Source: Lasioglossum baleicum | Taxonomy: Eukaryota; Arthropoda; Insecta; Hymenoptera; Halictidae | Assembly: GCF_051020765.1 (NCBI RefSeq) | Contig: NW_027469359.1 | Location: 122,928 to 186,927 of the forward strand | Direction: 5' to 3' | DNA length: 64,000 bases | Part shown: positions 22,867 through 35,519 of the stretch, in pieces | How the letters are laid out: each line of letters starts with the position of its first letter | How positions within the stretch are numbered: the stretch's first letter is position 1 | Notes under the pieces: generated by a model | What the model was told of the DNA's origin: nothing | Database searches by the model: none | What the model saw: the letters and a program-made list of their open reading frames with translations, nothing else | Program-made: the position numbers and the translations under genes

Positions 22867-23941
22867 GCTAGTGGAGCAAAAACACGTGCGAGAGGATGCA
22901 TCCCGCAGGCTAGTCGAGCAAAAACACGTGCGAGAGGATGCATCCCGCAGGCTAGTCGAGTAAAAACACGTGCGAGAGGATGCATCCTGCAGGCTAGTCG
23001 AGTAAAACACGTGCGAGAGGATGCATCCCGCAGGCTAGTCGAGCAAAAACACGTGCGAGAGGATGCATCCCGCAGGCTAGTCGAGCAAAAACACGTGCGA
23101 GAGGATGCATCCCGCAGGCTAGTCGAGTAAAAACACGTGCGAGAGGATGCTTCCCGCAGGCTAGTCGAGTAAAAACACGTGCGAGAGGATGCTTCCCGCA
23201 GGCTAGTCGAGTAAAAACACGTGCGAGAGGATGCATCCCGCAGGCTAGTCGAGTAAAAACACGTGCGGGAGGATGCATCCCGCAGGCTAGTCGAGCAAAA
23301 ACACGTGCGAGAGGATGCATCCCGCAGGCTAGTCCAGTAAAAACACGTGCGAGAGGATGCATCCCGCAGGCTAGTCGAGCAGAAACACGTGCGAGAGGAT
23401 GCATCCCGCAGGCTAGTCGAGCAAAAACACGTGCGAGAGGATGCATCCCGCAGGCTAGTCGAGTAAAAACACGTGCGACAGGATGCTTCCCGCAGGCTAG
23501 TCGAGTAAAAACACGTGCGAGAGGATGCTTCCCCCAGGCTAGTCGAGTAAAAACACGTGCGAGAGGATGCATCCCGCAGGCTAGTCGAGTAAAAACACGT
23601 GCGGGAGGATGCATCCCGCAGGCTAGTCGAGCAAAAACACGTGCGAGAGGATGCATCCCGCAGGCTAGTCGAGCAAAAACACGTGCGAGAGGATGCATCC
23701 CGCAGGCCAGTCGAGTAAAAACACGTGCGAGAGGATGCATCCCGCAGGCTAGTCGAGTAAAAACACGTGCGAGAGGATACATCCCGCAGGCTAGTCGAGT
23801 AAAAACACGTGCGAGAGGATGCATCCCGCAGGCTAGTCGAGTAAAAATACGTGCGAGAGGATGCATCCCGCAGGCTAGTCCAGTAAAAACACGTGCGAGA
23901 GGATGCATCCCGCAGGCTAGTCGAGTAAAAACACGTGCGAG

Positions 23942-24032
23942 GTTTTGTGGGATGCGCATGCGAAGGTTTTGTGGGATGCGCATGCGCAGGTTTTTTGGGA
24001 TGCGCATGCGCAGGTTTTTTGGGATGCGCATG
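23942..24032 (+). repeat. 24-mer cassette, type A, 4 units
   Basis: Copy of 21913 at +2029. Confidence 0.92.
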
Positions 24033-24561
24033 GCTAGTCGAGCAAAAACACGTGCGAGAGGATGCATCCCGCAGGCTAGTCGAGTAAAAACACGTGTGGG
24101 AGGATGCATCCCGCAGGCTAGTCGAGTAAAACACGTGCGAGAGGATGCATCCCGCAGGCTAGTCGAGCAAAAACACGTGCGAGAGGATGCATCCCGCAGG
24201 CTAGTCGAGCAAAAACACGTGCGAGAGGATGCATTCCGCAGGCTAGTCGAGTAAAAACACGTGCGAGAGGATGCATCCCGCAGGCCAGTCGAGTAAAAAC
24301 ACGTGCGAGAGGATGCATCCCGCAGGCCAGTCGAGTAAAAACACGTGCGAGAGGATGCATCCCGCAGGCTAGTCGAGTAAAAACACGTGCGAGAGGATAC
24401 ATCCCGCAGGCTAGTCGAGTAAAAACACGTGCGAGAGGATGCATCCCGCAGGCTAGTCGAGTAAAAACACGTGCGAGAGGATGCATCCCGCAGGCTAGTC
24501 CAGTAAAAACACGTGCGAGAGGATGCATCCCGCAGGCTAGTCGAGTAAAAACACGTGCGAG

Positions 24562-24652
24562 GTTTTGTGGGATGCGCATGCGAAGGTTTTGTGGGATGCG
24601 CATGCGCAGGTTTTTTGGGATGCGCATGCGCAGGTTTTTTGGGATGCGCATG
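24562..24652 (+). repeat. 24-mer cassette, type A, 4 units
   Basis: Copy of 22533 at +2029. Confidence 0.92.
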
Positions 24653-24804
24653 GCTAGTCGAGCAAAAACACGTGCGAGAGGATGCATCCCGCAGGCTAGT
24701 CGAGCAAAAACACGTGCGAGAGGATGCATCCCGCAGGCTAGTCGAGTAAAAACACGTGCGAGAGGATGCATCCCGCCGGCTAGTCGAGTAAAAACACGTG
24801 CGAG

Positions 24805-24895
24805 GTTTTGTGGGATGCGTATGCGCAGGTTTTGTGGGATGCGCATGCGCAGGTTTTTTGGGATGCGCATGCGCAGGTTTTTTGGGACGCGCATA
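24805..24895 (+). repeat. 24-mer cassette, type B, 4 units
   Basis: Copy of 22776 at +2029. Confidence 0.92.
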
Positions 24896-26723
24896 GCTAG
24901 TGGAGCAAAAACACGTGCGAGAGGATGCATCCCGCAGGCTAGTCGAGCAAAAACACGTGCGAGAGGATGCATCCCGCAGGCTAGTCGAGTAAAAACACGT
25001 GCGAGAGGATGCATCCTGCAGGCTAGTCGAGTAAAACACGTGCGAGAGGATGCATCCCGCAGGCTAGTCGAGCAAAAACACGTGCGAGAGGATGCATCCC
25101 GCAGGCTAGTCGAGCAAAAACACGTGCGAGAGGATGCATCCCGCAGGCTAGTCGAGTAAAAACACGTGCGAGAGGATGCTTCCCGCAGGCTAGTCGAGTA
25201 AAAACACGTGCGAGAGGATGCTTCCCGCAGGCTAGTCGAGTAAAAACACGTGCGAGAGGATGCATCCCGCAGGCTAGTCGAGTAAAAACACGTGCGGGAG
25301 GATGCATCCCGCAGGCTAGTCGAGCAAAAACACGTGCGAGAGGATGCATCCCGCAGGCTAGTCGAGTAAAACACGTGTGAGAGGATGCATCCCGCAGGCT
25401 AGTCGAGTAAAAACACGTGCGAGAGGATACATCCCGCAGGCTAGTCGAGTAAAAACACGGGCGAGAGGATGCATCCCGCAGGCTAGTCGAGTAAAAACAC
25501 GTGCGGGAGGATGCATCCCGCAGGCTAGTCGAGTAAAAACACGTGCGAGAGGATGCATCCTGCAGGCTAGTCGAGTAAAACACGTGCGAGAGGATGCATC
25601 CCGCAGGCTAGTCGAGCAAAAACACGTGCGAGAGGATGCATCCCGCAGGCTAGTCGAGCAAAAACACGTGCGAGAGGATGCATCCCGCAGGCTAGTCGAG
25701 TAAAAACACGTGCGAGAGGATGCTTCCCGCAGGCTAGTCGAGTAAAAACACGTGCGAGAGGATGCTTCCCGCAGGCTAGTCGAGTAAAAACACGTGCGAG
25801 AGGATGCATCCCGCAGGCTAGTCGAGTAAAAACACGTGCGAGAGGATGCATCCTGCAGGCTAGTCGAGTAAAACACGTGCGAGAGGATGCATCCCGCAGG
25901 CTAGTCGAGCAAAAACACGTGCGAGAGGATGCATCCCGCAGGCTAGTCGAGCAAAAACACGTGCGAGAGGATGCATCCCGCAGGCTAGTCGAGTAAAAAC
26001 ACGTGCGAGAGGATGCATCCCGCAGGCTAGTCGAGTAAAAACACGTGCGGGAGGATGCATCCCGCAGGCTAGTCGAGCAAAAACACGTGCGAGAGGATGC
26101 ATCCCGCAGGCTAGTCCAGTAAAAACACGTGCGAGAGGATGCATCCCGCAGGCTAGTCGAGCAGAAACACGTGCGAGAGGATGCATCCCGCAGGCTAGTC
26201 GAGCAAAAACACGTGCGAGAGGATGCATCCCGCAGGCTAGTCGAGTAAAAACACGTGCGACAGGATGCTTCCCGCAGGCTAGTCGAGTAAAAACACGTGC
26301 GAGAGGATGCTTCCCCCAGGCTAGTCGAGTAAAAACACGTGCGAGAGGATGCATCCCGCAGGCTAGTCGAGTAAAAACACGTGCGGGAGGATGCATCCCG
26401 CAGGCTAGTCGAGCAAAAACACGTGCGAGAGGATGCATCCCGCAGGCTAGTCGAGCAAAAACACGTGCGAGAGGATGCATCCCGCAGGCCAGTCGAGTAA
26501 AAACACGTGCGAGAGGATGCATCCCGCAGGCTAGTCGAGTAAAAACACGTGCGAGAGGATACATCCCGCAGGCTAGTCGAGTAAAAACACGTGCGAGAGG
26601 ATGCATCCCGCAGGCTAGTCGAGTAAAAATACGTGCGAGAGGATGCATCCCGCAGGCTAGTCCAGTAAAAACACGTGCGAGAGGATGCATCCCGCAGGCT
26701 AGTCGAGTAAAAACACGTGCGAG

Positions 26724-26814
26724 GTTTTGTGGGATGCGCATGCGAAGGTTTTGTGGGATGCGCATGCGCAGGTTTTTTGGGATGCGCATGCGCAGGTTTT
26801 TTGGGATGCGCATG
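26724..26814 (+). repeat. 24-mer cassette, type A, 4 units
   Basis: Ends the longest cassette-free run inside the second domain (24896-26723, about 1.8 kb of plain 42-mers). Pairs with 27134 at 410 bp. Confidence 0.92.
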
Positions 26815-27133
26815 GCTAGTCGAGCAAAAACACGTGCGAGAGGATGCATCCCGCAGGCTAGTCGAGCAAAAACACGTGCGAGAGGATGCATCCCGCAGGC
26901 TAGTCGAGTAAAACACGTGCGTGAGGATGCATCCCGCAGGCTAGTCGAATAAAAACACGTGCGAGAGGATACATCCCGCAGGCTAGTCGAGTAAAAACAC
27001 GTGCGGGAGGATGCATCCCGCAGGCTAGTCGAGTGAAAACACGTGCGGGAGGATGCATCCCGCAGGCTAGTCGAGTAAAAACACGTGCGAGGGGATGTAT
27101 CCCGCCGGCTAGTCGAGTAAAAACACGTGCGAG

Positions 27134-27224
27134 GTTTTGTGGGATGCGTATGCGCAGGTTTTGTGGGATGCGCATGCGCAGGTTTTTTGGGATGCGCATG
27201 CGCAGGTTTTTTGGGACGCGCATA
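27134..27224 (+). repeat. 24-mer cassette, type B, 4 units
   Basis: Partner of 26724; preceded by a GAGGGGATGTATCCCGCCGG monomer. Confidence 0.92.
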
Positions 27225-27921
27225 GCTAGTGGAGCAAAAACACGTGCGAGAGGATGCATCCCGCAGGCTAGTCGAGCAAAAACACGTGCGAGAGGATGCA
27301 TCCCGCAGGCTAGTCGAGTAAAACACGTGTGAGAGGATGCATCCCGCAGGCTAGTCGAGCAAAAACACGTGCGAGAGGATGCATCCCGCAGGCTAGTCGA
27401 GCAAAAACACGTGCGAGAGGATGCATCCCGCAGGCTAGTCGAGTAAAAACACGTGCGACAGGATGCTTCCCGCAGGCTAGTCGAGTAAAAACACGTGCGA
27501 GAGGATGCTTCCCCCAGGCTAGTCGAGTAAAAACACGTGTGAGAGGATGCATCCCGCAGGCTAGTCGAGTAAAAACACGTGCGGGAGGATGCATCCCGCA
27601 GGCTAGTCGAGCAAAAACACGTGCGAGAGGATGCATCCCGCAGGCTAGTCGAGCAAAAACACGTGCGAGAGGATGCATCCCGCAGGCCAGTCGAGTAAAA
27701 ACACGTGCGAGAGGATGCATCCCGCAGGCTAGTCGAGTAAAAACACGTGCGAGAGGATACATCCCGCAGGCTAGTCGAGTAAAAACACGTGCGAGAGGAT
27801 GCATCCCGCAGGCTAGTCGAGTAAAAATACGTGCGAGAGGATGCATCCCGCAGGCTAGTCCAGTAAAAACACGTGCGAGAGGATGCATCCCGCAGGCTAG
27901 TCGAGTAAAAACACGTGCGAG

Positions 27922-28012
27922 GTTTTGTGGGATGCGCATGCGAAGGTTTTGTGGGATGCGCATGCGCAGGTTTTTTGGGATGCGCATGCGCAGGTTTTTT
28001 GGGATGCGCATG
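27922..28012 (+). repeat. 24-mer cassette, type A, 4 units
   Basis: Pairs with 28332 at 410 bp. The upstream monomers include the private change ACACGTGTGAGAGG near 27540. Confidence 0.92.
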
Positions 28013-28331
28013 GCTAGTCGAGCAAAAACACGTGCGAGAGGATGCATCCCGCAGGCTAGTCGAGCAAAAACACGTGCGAGAGGATGCATCCCGCAGGCTA
28101 GTCGAGTAAAACACGTGCGTGAGGATGCATCCCGCAGGCTAGTCGAATAAAAACACGTGCGAGAGGATACATCCCGCAGGCTAGTCGAGTAAAAACACGT
28201 GCGGGAGGATGCATCCCGCAGGCTAGTCGAGTGAAAACACGTGCGGGAGGATGCATCCCGCAGGCTAGTCGAGTAAAAACACGTGCGAGGGGATGTATCC
28301 CGCCGGCTAGTCGAGTAAAAACACGTGCGAG

Positions 28332-28422
28332 GTTTTGTGGGATGCGTATGCGCAGGTTTTGTGGGATGCGCATGCGCAGGTTTTTTGGGATGCGCATGCG
28401 CAGGTTTTTTGGGACGCGCATA
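28332..28422 (+). repeat. 24-mer cassette, type B, 4 units
   Basis: Partner of 27922; two perfect dyads. Confidence 0.92.
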
Positions 28423-28784
28423 GCTAGTGGAGCAAAAACACGTGCGAGAGGATGCATCCCGCAGGCTAGTCGAGCAAAAACACGTGCGAGAGGATGCATC
28501 CCGCAGGCTAGTCGAGTAAAAACACGTGCGAGAGGATACATCCCGCAGGCTAGTCGAGTAAAAACACGTGCGAGAGGATGCATCCCGCAGGCTAGTCGAG
28601 TAAAAACACGTGCGAGAGGATGCATCCCGCAGGCTAGTCGAGCAAAAACACGTGCGAGAGGATGCATCCCGCAGGCTAGTCGAGCAAAAACACGTGCGAG
28701 AGGATGCATCCCGCAGGCTAGTCCAGTAAAAACACGTGCGAGAGGATGCATCCCGCAGGCTAGTCGAGTAAAAACACGTGCGAG

Positions 28785-28899
28785 GTTTTGTGGGATGCGC
28801 ATGCGAAGGTTTTGTGGGATGCGCATGCGCAGGTTTTTTGGGATGCGCATGCGCAGGTTTTTTGGGATGCGCATGCGCAGGTTTTTTGGGATGCGCATG
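28785..28899 (+). repeat. 24-mer cassette, type A, 5 units
   Basis: Type A with one additional 24-bp unit; three perfect dyads. It opens the third copy of the 1.5-kb block. Confidence 0.92.
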
Positions 28900-30309
28900 G
28901 CTAGTCGAGCAAAAACACGTGCGAGAGGATGCATCCCGCAGGCTAGTCCAGTAAAAACACGTGCGAGAGGATGCATCCCGCAGGCTAGTCGAGCAAAAAC
29001 ACGTGCGAGAGGATGCATCCCGCAGGCTAGTCGAGCAAAAACACGTGCGAGAGGATGCATCCCGCAGGCTAGTCGAGCAAAAACACGTGCGAGATGATGC
29101 ATCCCGCAGGCTAGTCGAGCAAAAACACGTGCGAGATGATGCATCCCGCAGGCTAGTCGAGTAAAAACACGTGCGAGAGGATACATCCCGCAGGCTAGTC
29201 GAGTAAAAACACGGGCGAGAGGATGCATCCCGCAGGCTAGTCGAGTAAAAACACGTGCGGGAGGATGCATCCCGCAGGCTAGTCGAGTAAAAACACGTGC
29301 GGGAGGATGCATCCCGCAGGCTAGTCGAGTAAAAACACGTGCGAGAGGATGCATCCTGCAGGCTAGTCGAGTAAAACACGTGCGAGAGGATGCATCCCGC
29401 AGGCTAGTCGAGCAAAAACACGTGCGAGAGGATGCATCCCGCAGGCTAGTCGAGCAAAAACACGTGCGAGAGGATGCATCCCGCAGGCTAGTCGAGTAAA
29501 AACACGTGCGAGAGGATGCTTCCCGCAGGCTAGTCGAGTAAAAACACGTGCGAGAGGATGCTTCCCGCAGGCTAGTCGAGTAAAAACACGTGCGAGAGGA
29601 TGCATCCCGCAGGCTAGTCGAGTAAAAACACGTGCGGGAGGATGCATCCCGCAGGCTAGTCGAGCAAAAACACGTGCGAGAGGATGCATCCCGCAGGCTA
29701 GTCGAGTAAAACACGTGTGAGAGGATGCATCCCGCAGGCTAGTCGAGCAAAAACACGTGCGAGAGGATGCATCCCGCAGGCTAGTCGAGCAAAAACACGT
29801 GCGAGAGGATGCATCCCGCAGGCTAGTCGAGTAAAAACACGTGCGACAGGATGCTTCCCGCAGGCTAGTCGAGTAAAAACACGTGCGAGAGGATGCTTCC
29901 CCCAGGCTAGTCGAGTAAAAACACGTGCGAGAGGATGCATCCCGCAGGCTAGTCGAGTAAAAACACGTGCGGGAGGATGCATCCCGCAGGCTAGTCGAGC
30001 AAAAACACGTGCGAGAGGATGCATCCCGCAGGCTAGTCGAGCAAAAACACGTGCGAGAGGATGCATCCCGCAGGCCAGTCGAGTAAAAACACGTGCGAGA
30101 GGATGCATCCCGCAGGCTAGTCGAGTAAAAACACGTGCGAGAGGATACATCCCGCAGGCTAGTCGAGTAAAAACACGTGCGAGAGGATGCATCCCGCAGG
30201 CTAGTCGAGTAAAAATACGTGCGAGAGGATGCATCCCGCAGGCTAGCCCAGTAAAAACACGTGCGAGAGGATGCATCCCGCAGGCTAGTCGAGTAAAAAC
30301 ACGTGCGAG
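28785..30309 (+). repeat. 1.5-kb higher-order block, copy 3 (1,525 bp)
   Basis: It is 24 bp longer than copy 2, fully accounted for by the fifth unit of its cassette. Paired GATGATG monomers lie near 29093 and 29135. Confidence 0.85.
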
Positions 30310-30400
30310 GTTTTGTGGGATGCGCATGCGAAGGTTTTGTGGGATGCGCATGCGCAGGTTTTTTGGGATGCGCATGCGCAGGTTTTTTGGGATGCGCATG
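30310..30400 (+). repeat. 24-mer cassette, type A, 4 units
   Basis: Pairs with 30594 at 284 bp, three 42-mers fewer than 410. The monomer after its 41-mer reads GTCTAGTAAA, a private join that marks the deletion. Confidence 0.92.
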
Positions 30401-30593
30401 GCTAGTCGAGCAAAAACACGTGCGAGAGGATGCATCCCGCAGGCTAGTCGAGCAAAAACACGTGCGAGAGGATGCATCCCGCAGGCTAGTCGAGTAAAAC
30501 ACGTGCGTGAGGATGCATCCCGCAGGCTAGTCTAGTAAAAACACGTGCGAGGGGATGTATCCCGCCGGCTAGTCGAGTAAAAACACGTGCGAG

Positions 30594-30684
30594 GTTTTGT
30601 GGGATGCGTATGCGCAGGTTTTGTGGGATGCGCATGCGCAGGTTTTTTGGGATGCGCATGCGCAGGTTTTTTGGGACGCGCATA
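30594..30684 (+). repeat. 24-mer cassette, type B, 4 units
   Basis: Short-spaced partner of 30310. The next monomer has CCCACAGG, another private change. Confidence 0.92.
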
Positions 30685-30962
30685 GCTAGTGGAGCAAAAA
30701 CACGTGCGAGAGGATGCATCCCACAGGCTAGTCGAGCAAAAACACGTGCGAGAGGATGCATCCCGCAGGCTAGTCGAGTAAAAACACGTGCGAGAGGATA
30801 CATCCCGCAGGCTAGTCGAGTAAAAACACGTGCGAGAGGATGCATCCCGCAGGCTAGTCGAGTAAAAAGACGTGCGAGAGGATGCATCCCGCAGGCTAGT
30901 CGAGCAAAAACACGTGCGAGAGGATGCATCCCGCAGGCTAGTCGAGTAAAAACACGTGCGAG

Positions 30963-31053
30963 GTTTTGTGGGATGCGCATGCGCAGGTTTTGTGGGATGC
31001 GCATGCGCAGGTTTTTTGGGATGCGCATGCGCAGGTTTTTTGGGATGCGCATG
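30963..31053 (+). repeat. 24-mer cassette, type F, 4 units
   Basis: Lies 369 bp after a B cassette, the same B-F spacing as at 16425-16794, 34155-34524 and 37961-38330. Confidence 0.92.
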
Positions 31054-31624
31054 GCTAGTCGAGCAAAAACACGTGCGAGAGGATGCATCCCGCAGGCTAG
31101 TCGAGCAAAAACACGTGCGAGAGGATGCATCCCGCAGGCTAGTCGAGTAAAAACACGTGTGGGAGGATGCATCCCGCAGGCTAGTCGAGTAAAACACGTG
31201 CGAGAGGATGCATCCCGCAGGCTAGTCGAGCAAAAACACGTGCGAGAGGATGCATCCCGCAGGCTAGTCGAGCAAAAACACGTGCGAGAGGATGCATTCC
31301 GCAGGCTAGTCGAGTAAAAACACGTGCGAGAGGATGCATCCCGCAGGCCAGTCGAGTAAAAACACGTGCGAGAGGATGCATCCCGCAGGCCAGTCGAGTA
31401 AAAACACGTGCGAGAGGATGCATCCCGCAGGCTAGTCGAGTAAAAACACGTGCGAGAGGATACATCCCGCAGGCTAGTCGAGTAAAAACACGTGCGAGAG
31501 GATGCATCCCGCAGGCTAGTCGAGTAAAAACACGTGCGAGAGGATGCATCCCGCAGGCTAGTCCAGTAAAAACACGTGCGAGAGGATGCATCCCGCAGGC
31601 TAGTCGAGTAAAAACACGTGCGAG

Positions 31625-31715
31625 GTTTTGTGGGATGCGCATGCGAAGGTTTTGTGGGATGCGCATGCGCAGGTTTTTTGGGATGCGCATGCGCAGGTTT
31701 TTTGGGATGCGCATG
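31625..31715 (+). repeat. 24-mer cassette, type A, 4 units
   Basis: Copy of 24562 at +7063 and of 22533 at +9092. Confidence 0.92.
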
Positions 31716-31867
31716 GCTAGTCGAGCAAAAACACGTGCGAGAGGATGCATCCCGCAGGCTAGTCGAGCAAAAACACGTGCGAGAGGATGCATCCCGCAGG
31801 CTAGTCGAGTAAAAACACGTGCGAGAGGATGCATCCCGCCGGCTAGTCGAGTAAAAACACGTGCGAG

Positions 31868-31958
31868 GTTTTGTGGGATGCGTATGCGCAGGTTTTGTGG
31901 GATGCGCATGCGCAGGTTTTTTGGGATGCGCATGCGCAGGTTTTTTGGGACGCGCATA
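31868..31958 (+). repeat. 24-mer cassette, type B, 4 units
   Basis: Third example of the 243-bp A-B spacing. Confidence 0.92.
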
Positions 31959-33744
31959 GCTAGTGGAGCAAAAACACGTGCGAGAGGATGCATCCCGCAG
32001 GCTAGTCGAGCAAAAACACGTGCGAGAGGATGCATCCCGCAGGCTAGTCGAGTAAAAACACGTGCGAGAGGATGCATCCTGCAGGCTAGTCGAGTAAAAC
32101 ACGTGCGAGAGGATGCATCCCGCAGGCTAGTCGAGCAAAAACACGTGCGAGAGGATGCATCCCGCAGGCTAGTCGAGCAAAAACACGTGCGAGAGGATGC
32201 ATCCCGCAGGCTAGTCGAGTAAAAACACGTGCGAGAGGATGCTTCCCGCAGGCTAGTCGAGTAAAAACACGTGCGAGAGGATGCTTCCCGCAGGCTAGTC
32301 GAGTAAAAACACGTGCGAGAGGATGCATCCCGCAGGCTAGTCGAGTAAAAACACGTGCGGGAGGATGCATCCCGCAGGCTAGTCGAGCAAAAACACGTGC
32401 GAGAGGATGCATCCCGCAGGCTAGTCGAGTAAAACACGTGTGAGAGGATACATCCCGCAGGCTAGTCGAGTAAAAACACGGGCGAGAGGATGCATCCCGC
32501 AGGCTAGTCGAGTAAAAACACGTGCGGGAGGATGCATCCCGCAGGCTAGTCGAGTAAAAACACGTGCGAGAGGATGCATCCTGCAGGCTAGTCGAGTAAA
32601 ACACGTGCGAGAGGATGCATCCCGCAGGCTAGTCGAGCAAAAACACGTGCGAGAGGATGCATCCCGCAGGCTAGTCGAGCAAAAACACGTGCGAGAGGAT
32701 GCATCCCGCAGGCTAGTCGAGTAAAAACACGTGCGAGAGGATGCTTCCCGCAGGCTAGTCGAGTAAAAACACGTGCGAGAGGATGCTTCCCGCAGGCTAG
32801 TCGAGTAAAAACACGTGCGAGAGGATGCATCCCGCAGGCTAGTCGAGTAAAAACACGTGCGAGAGGATGCATCCTGCAGGCTAGTCGAGTAAAACACGTG
32901 CGAGAGGATGCATCCCGCAGGCTAGTCGAGCAAAAACACGTGCGAGAGGATGCATCCCGCAGGCTAGTCGAGCAAAAACACGTGCGAGAGGATGCATCCC
33001 GCAGGCTAGTCGAGTAAAAACACGTGCGAGAGGATGCATCCCGCAGGCTAGTCGAGTAAAAACACGTGCGGGAGGATGCATCCCGCAGGCTAGTCGAGCA
33101 AAAACACGTGCGAGAGGATGCATCCCGCAGGCTAGTCCAGTAAAAACACGTGCGAGAGGATGCATCCCGCAGGCTAGTCGAGCAAAAACACGTGCGAGAG
33201 GATGCATCCCGCAGGCTAGTCGAGCAAAAACACGTGCGAGAGGATGCATCCCGCAGGCTAGTCGAGTAAAAACACGTGCGACAGGATGCTTCCCGCAGGC
33301 TAGTCGAGTAAAAACACGTGCGAGAGGATGCTTCCCCCAGGCTAGTCGAGTAAAAACACGTGCGAGAGGATGCATCCCGCAGGCTAGTCGAGTAAAAACA
33401 CGTGCGGGAGGATGCATCCCGCAGGCTAGTCGAGCAAAAACACGTGCGAGAGGATGCATCCCGCAGGCTAGTCGAGCAAAAACACGTGCGAGAGGATGCA
33501 TCCCGCAGGCCAGTCGAGTAAAAACACGTGCGAGAGGATGCATCCCGCAGGCTAGTCGAGTAAAAACACGTGCGAGAGGATACATCCCGCAGGCTAGTCG
33601 AGTAAAAACACGTGCGAGAGGATGCATCCCGCAGGCTAGTCGAGTAAAAATACGTGCGAGAGGATGCATCCCGCAGGCTAGTCCAGTAAAAACACGTGCG
33701 AGAGGATGCATCCCGCAGGCTAGTCGAGTAAAAACACGTGCGAG

Positions 33745-33835
33745 GTTTTGTGGGATGCGCATGCGAAGGTTTTGTGGGATGCGCATGCGCAGGTTTTTTG
33801 GGATGCGCATGCGCAGGTTTTTTGGGATGCGCATG
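33745..33835 (+). repeat. 24-mer cassette, type A, 4 units
   Basis: First of an A-B-F triplet (410 then 369 bp). Confidence 0.92.
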
Positions 33836-34154
33836 GCTAGTCGAGCAAAAACACGTGCGAGAGGATGCATCCCGCAGGCTAGTCGAGCAAAAACACGTGC
33901 GAGAGGATGCATCCCGCAGGCTAGTCGAGTAAAACACGTGCGTGAGGATGCATCCCGCAGGCTAGTCGAATAAAAACACGTGCGAGAGGATACATCCCGC
34001 AGGCTAGTCGAGTAAAAACACGTGCGGGAGGATGCATCCCGCAGGCTAGTCGAGTGAAAACACGTGCGGGAGGATGCATCCCGCAGGCTAGTCGAGTAAA
34101 AACACGTGCGAGGGGATGTATCCCGCCGGCTAGTCGAGTAAAAACACGTGCGAG

Positions 34155-34245
34155 GTTTTGTGGGATGCGTATGCGCAGGTTTTGTGGGATGCGCATGCGC
34201 AGGTTTTTTGGGATGCGCATGCGCAGGTTTTTTGGGACGCGCATA
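34155..34245 (+). repeat. 24-mer cassette, type B, 4 units
   Basis: Middle of the triplet; preceded by GAGGGGATGTATCC. Confidence 0.92.
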
Positions 34246-34523
34246 GCTAGTGGAGCAAAAACACGTGCGAGAGGATGCATCCCGCAGGCTAGTCGAGCAA
34301 AAACACGTGCGAGAGGATGCATCCCGCAGGCTAGTCGAGTAAAAACACGTGCGAGAGGATACATCCCGCAGGCTAGTCGAGTAAAAACACGTGCGAGAGG
34401 ATGCATCCCGCAGGCTAGTCGAGTAAAAAGACGTGCGAGAGGATGCATCCCGCAGGCTAGTCGAGCAAAAACACGTGCGAGAGGATGCATCCCGCAGGCT
34501 AGTCGAGTAAAAACACGTGCGAG

Positions 34524-34614
34524 GTTTTGTGGGATGCGCATGCGCAGGTTTTGTGGGATGCGCATGCGCAGGTTTTTTGGGATGCGCATGCGCAGGTTTT
34601 TTGGGATGCGCATG
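34524..34614 (+). repeat. 24-mer cassette, type F, 4 units
   Basis: Third of the triplet; followed by two GAGC monomers, ACACGTGTGGG and a 41-mer. Confidence 0.92.
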
Positions 34615-35185
34615 GCTAGTCGAGCAAAAACACGTGCGAGAGGATGCATCCCGCAGGCTAGTCGAGCAAAAACACGTGCGAGAGGATGCATCCCGCAGGC
34701 TAGTCGAGTAAAAACACGTGTGGGAGGATGCATCCCGCAGGCTAGTCGAGTAAAACACGTGCGAGAGGATGCATCCCGCAGGCTAGTCGAGCAAAAACAC
34801 GTGCGAGAGGATGCATCCCGCAGGCTAGTCGAGCAAAAACACGTGCGAGAGGATGCATTCCGCAGGCTAGTCGAGTAAAAACACGTGCGAGAGGATGCAT
34901 CCCGCAGGCCAGTCGAGTAAAAACACGTGCGAGAGGATGCATCCCGCAGGCCAGTCGAGTAAAAACACGTGCGAGAGGATGCATCCCGCAGGCTAGTCGA
35001 GTAAAAACACGTGCGAGAGGATACATCCCGCAGGCTAGTCGAGTAAAAACACGTGCGAGAGGATGCATCCCGCAGGCTAGTCGAGTAAAAACACGTGCGA
35101 GAGGATGCATCCCGCAGGCTAGTCCAGTAAAAACACGTGCGAGAGGATGCATCCCGCAGGCTAGTCGAGTAAAAACACGTGCGAG

Positions 35186-35276
35186 GTTTTGTGGGATGCG
35201 CATGCGAAGGTTTTGTGGGATGCGCATGCGCAGGTTTTTTGGGATGCGCATGCGCAGGTTTTTTGGGATGCGCATG
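35186..35276 (+). repeat. 24-mer cassette, type A, 4 units
   Basis: Fourth A cassette with a B partner at 243 bp. Confidence 0.92.
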
Positions 35277-35428
35277 GCTAGTCGAGCAAAAACACGTGCG
35301 AGAGGATGCATCCCGCAGGCTAGTCGAGCAAAAACACGTGCGAGAGGATGCATCCCGCAGGCTAGTCGAGTAAAAACACGTGCGAGAGGATGCATCCCGC
35401 CGGCTAGTCGAGTAAAAACACGTGCGAG

Positions 35429-35519
35429 GTTTTGTGGGATGCGTATGCGCAGGTTTTGTGGGATGCGCATGCGCAGGTTTTTTGGGATGCGCATGCGCAG
35501 GTTTTTTGGGACGCGCATA
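35429..35519 (+). repeat. 24-mer cassette, type B, 4 units
   Basis: Partner of 35186. Downstream it continues into the GACAGGATGCTTCC series, as at 18864, not into GATACATCC. Confidence 0.92.

Larger units (their letters stand above)
21830..23333 (+). repeat. 2,029-bp-period block, copy 1
   Basis: About 1,504 bp recur at +2029 (about 23859-25362), with three cassettes in each (21913 A, 22533 A, 22776 B). The left limit is a GCGAGGGGATGC monomer; the right limit is GTCCAG here against a 41-mer in copy 2. Confidence 0.84.
23859..25362 (+). repeat. 2,029-bp-period block, copy 2
   Basis: Copy of 21830-23333; cassettes at 23942, 24562 and 24805. From about 24033 onward it also matches about 31096 at an offset of 7,063. 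Confidence 0.84.
24033..27313 (+). repeat. 3.2-kb segment duplicated 7.0 kb downstream, copy 1
   Basis: The order of cassettes and variant monomers is repeated at about 31096-34334. The offset is 7,063 up to about 25375 and 7,021 afterwards, because the second copy lacks one 42-mer near 32440. Visible substitution: GAGCAGAAACACG near 26161 against GAGCAAAAACACG near 33181. Confidence 0.82.
31096..34334 (+). repeat. 3.2-kb segment, copy 2
   Basis: Second copy of 24033-27313, shorter by one monomer (about 32440). Cassettes at 31625 A, 31868 B, 33745 A and 34155 B. A 1.8-kb cassette-free run lies at 31959-33744. Confidence 0.82.
33150..34949 (+). repeat. 1.8-kb segment at 3,806-bp offset, copy 1
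   Basis: Recurs at about 36956-38755, carrying the A, B, F cassette triplet (33745, 34155, 34524). The left limit is a GTCCAG monomer here against a 41-mer with ACACGTGTGAG in copy 2. Confidence 0.82.
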
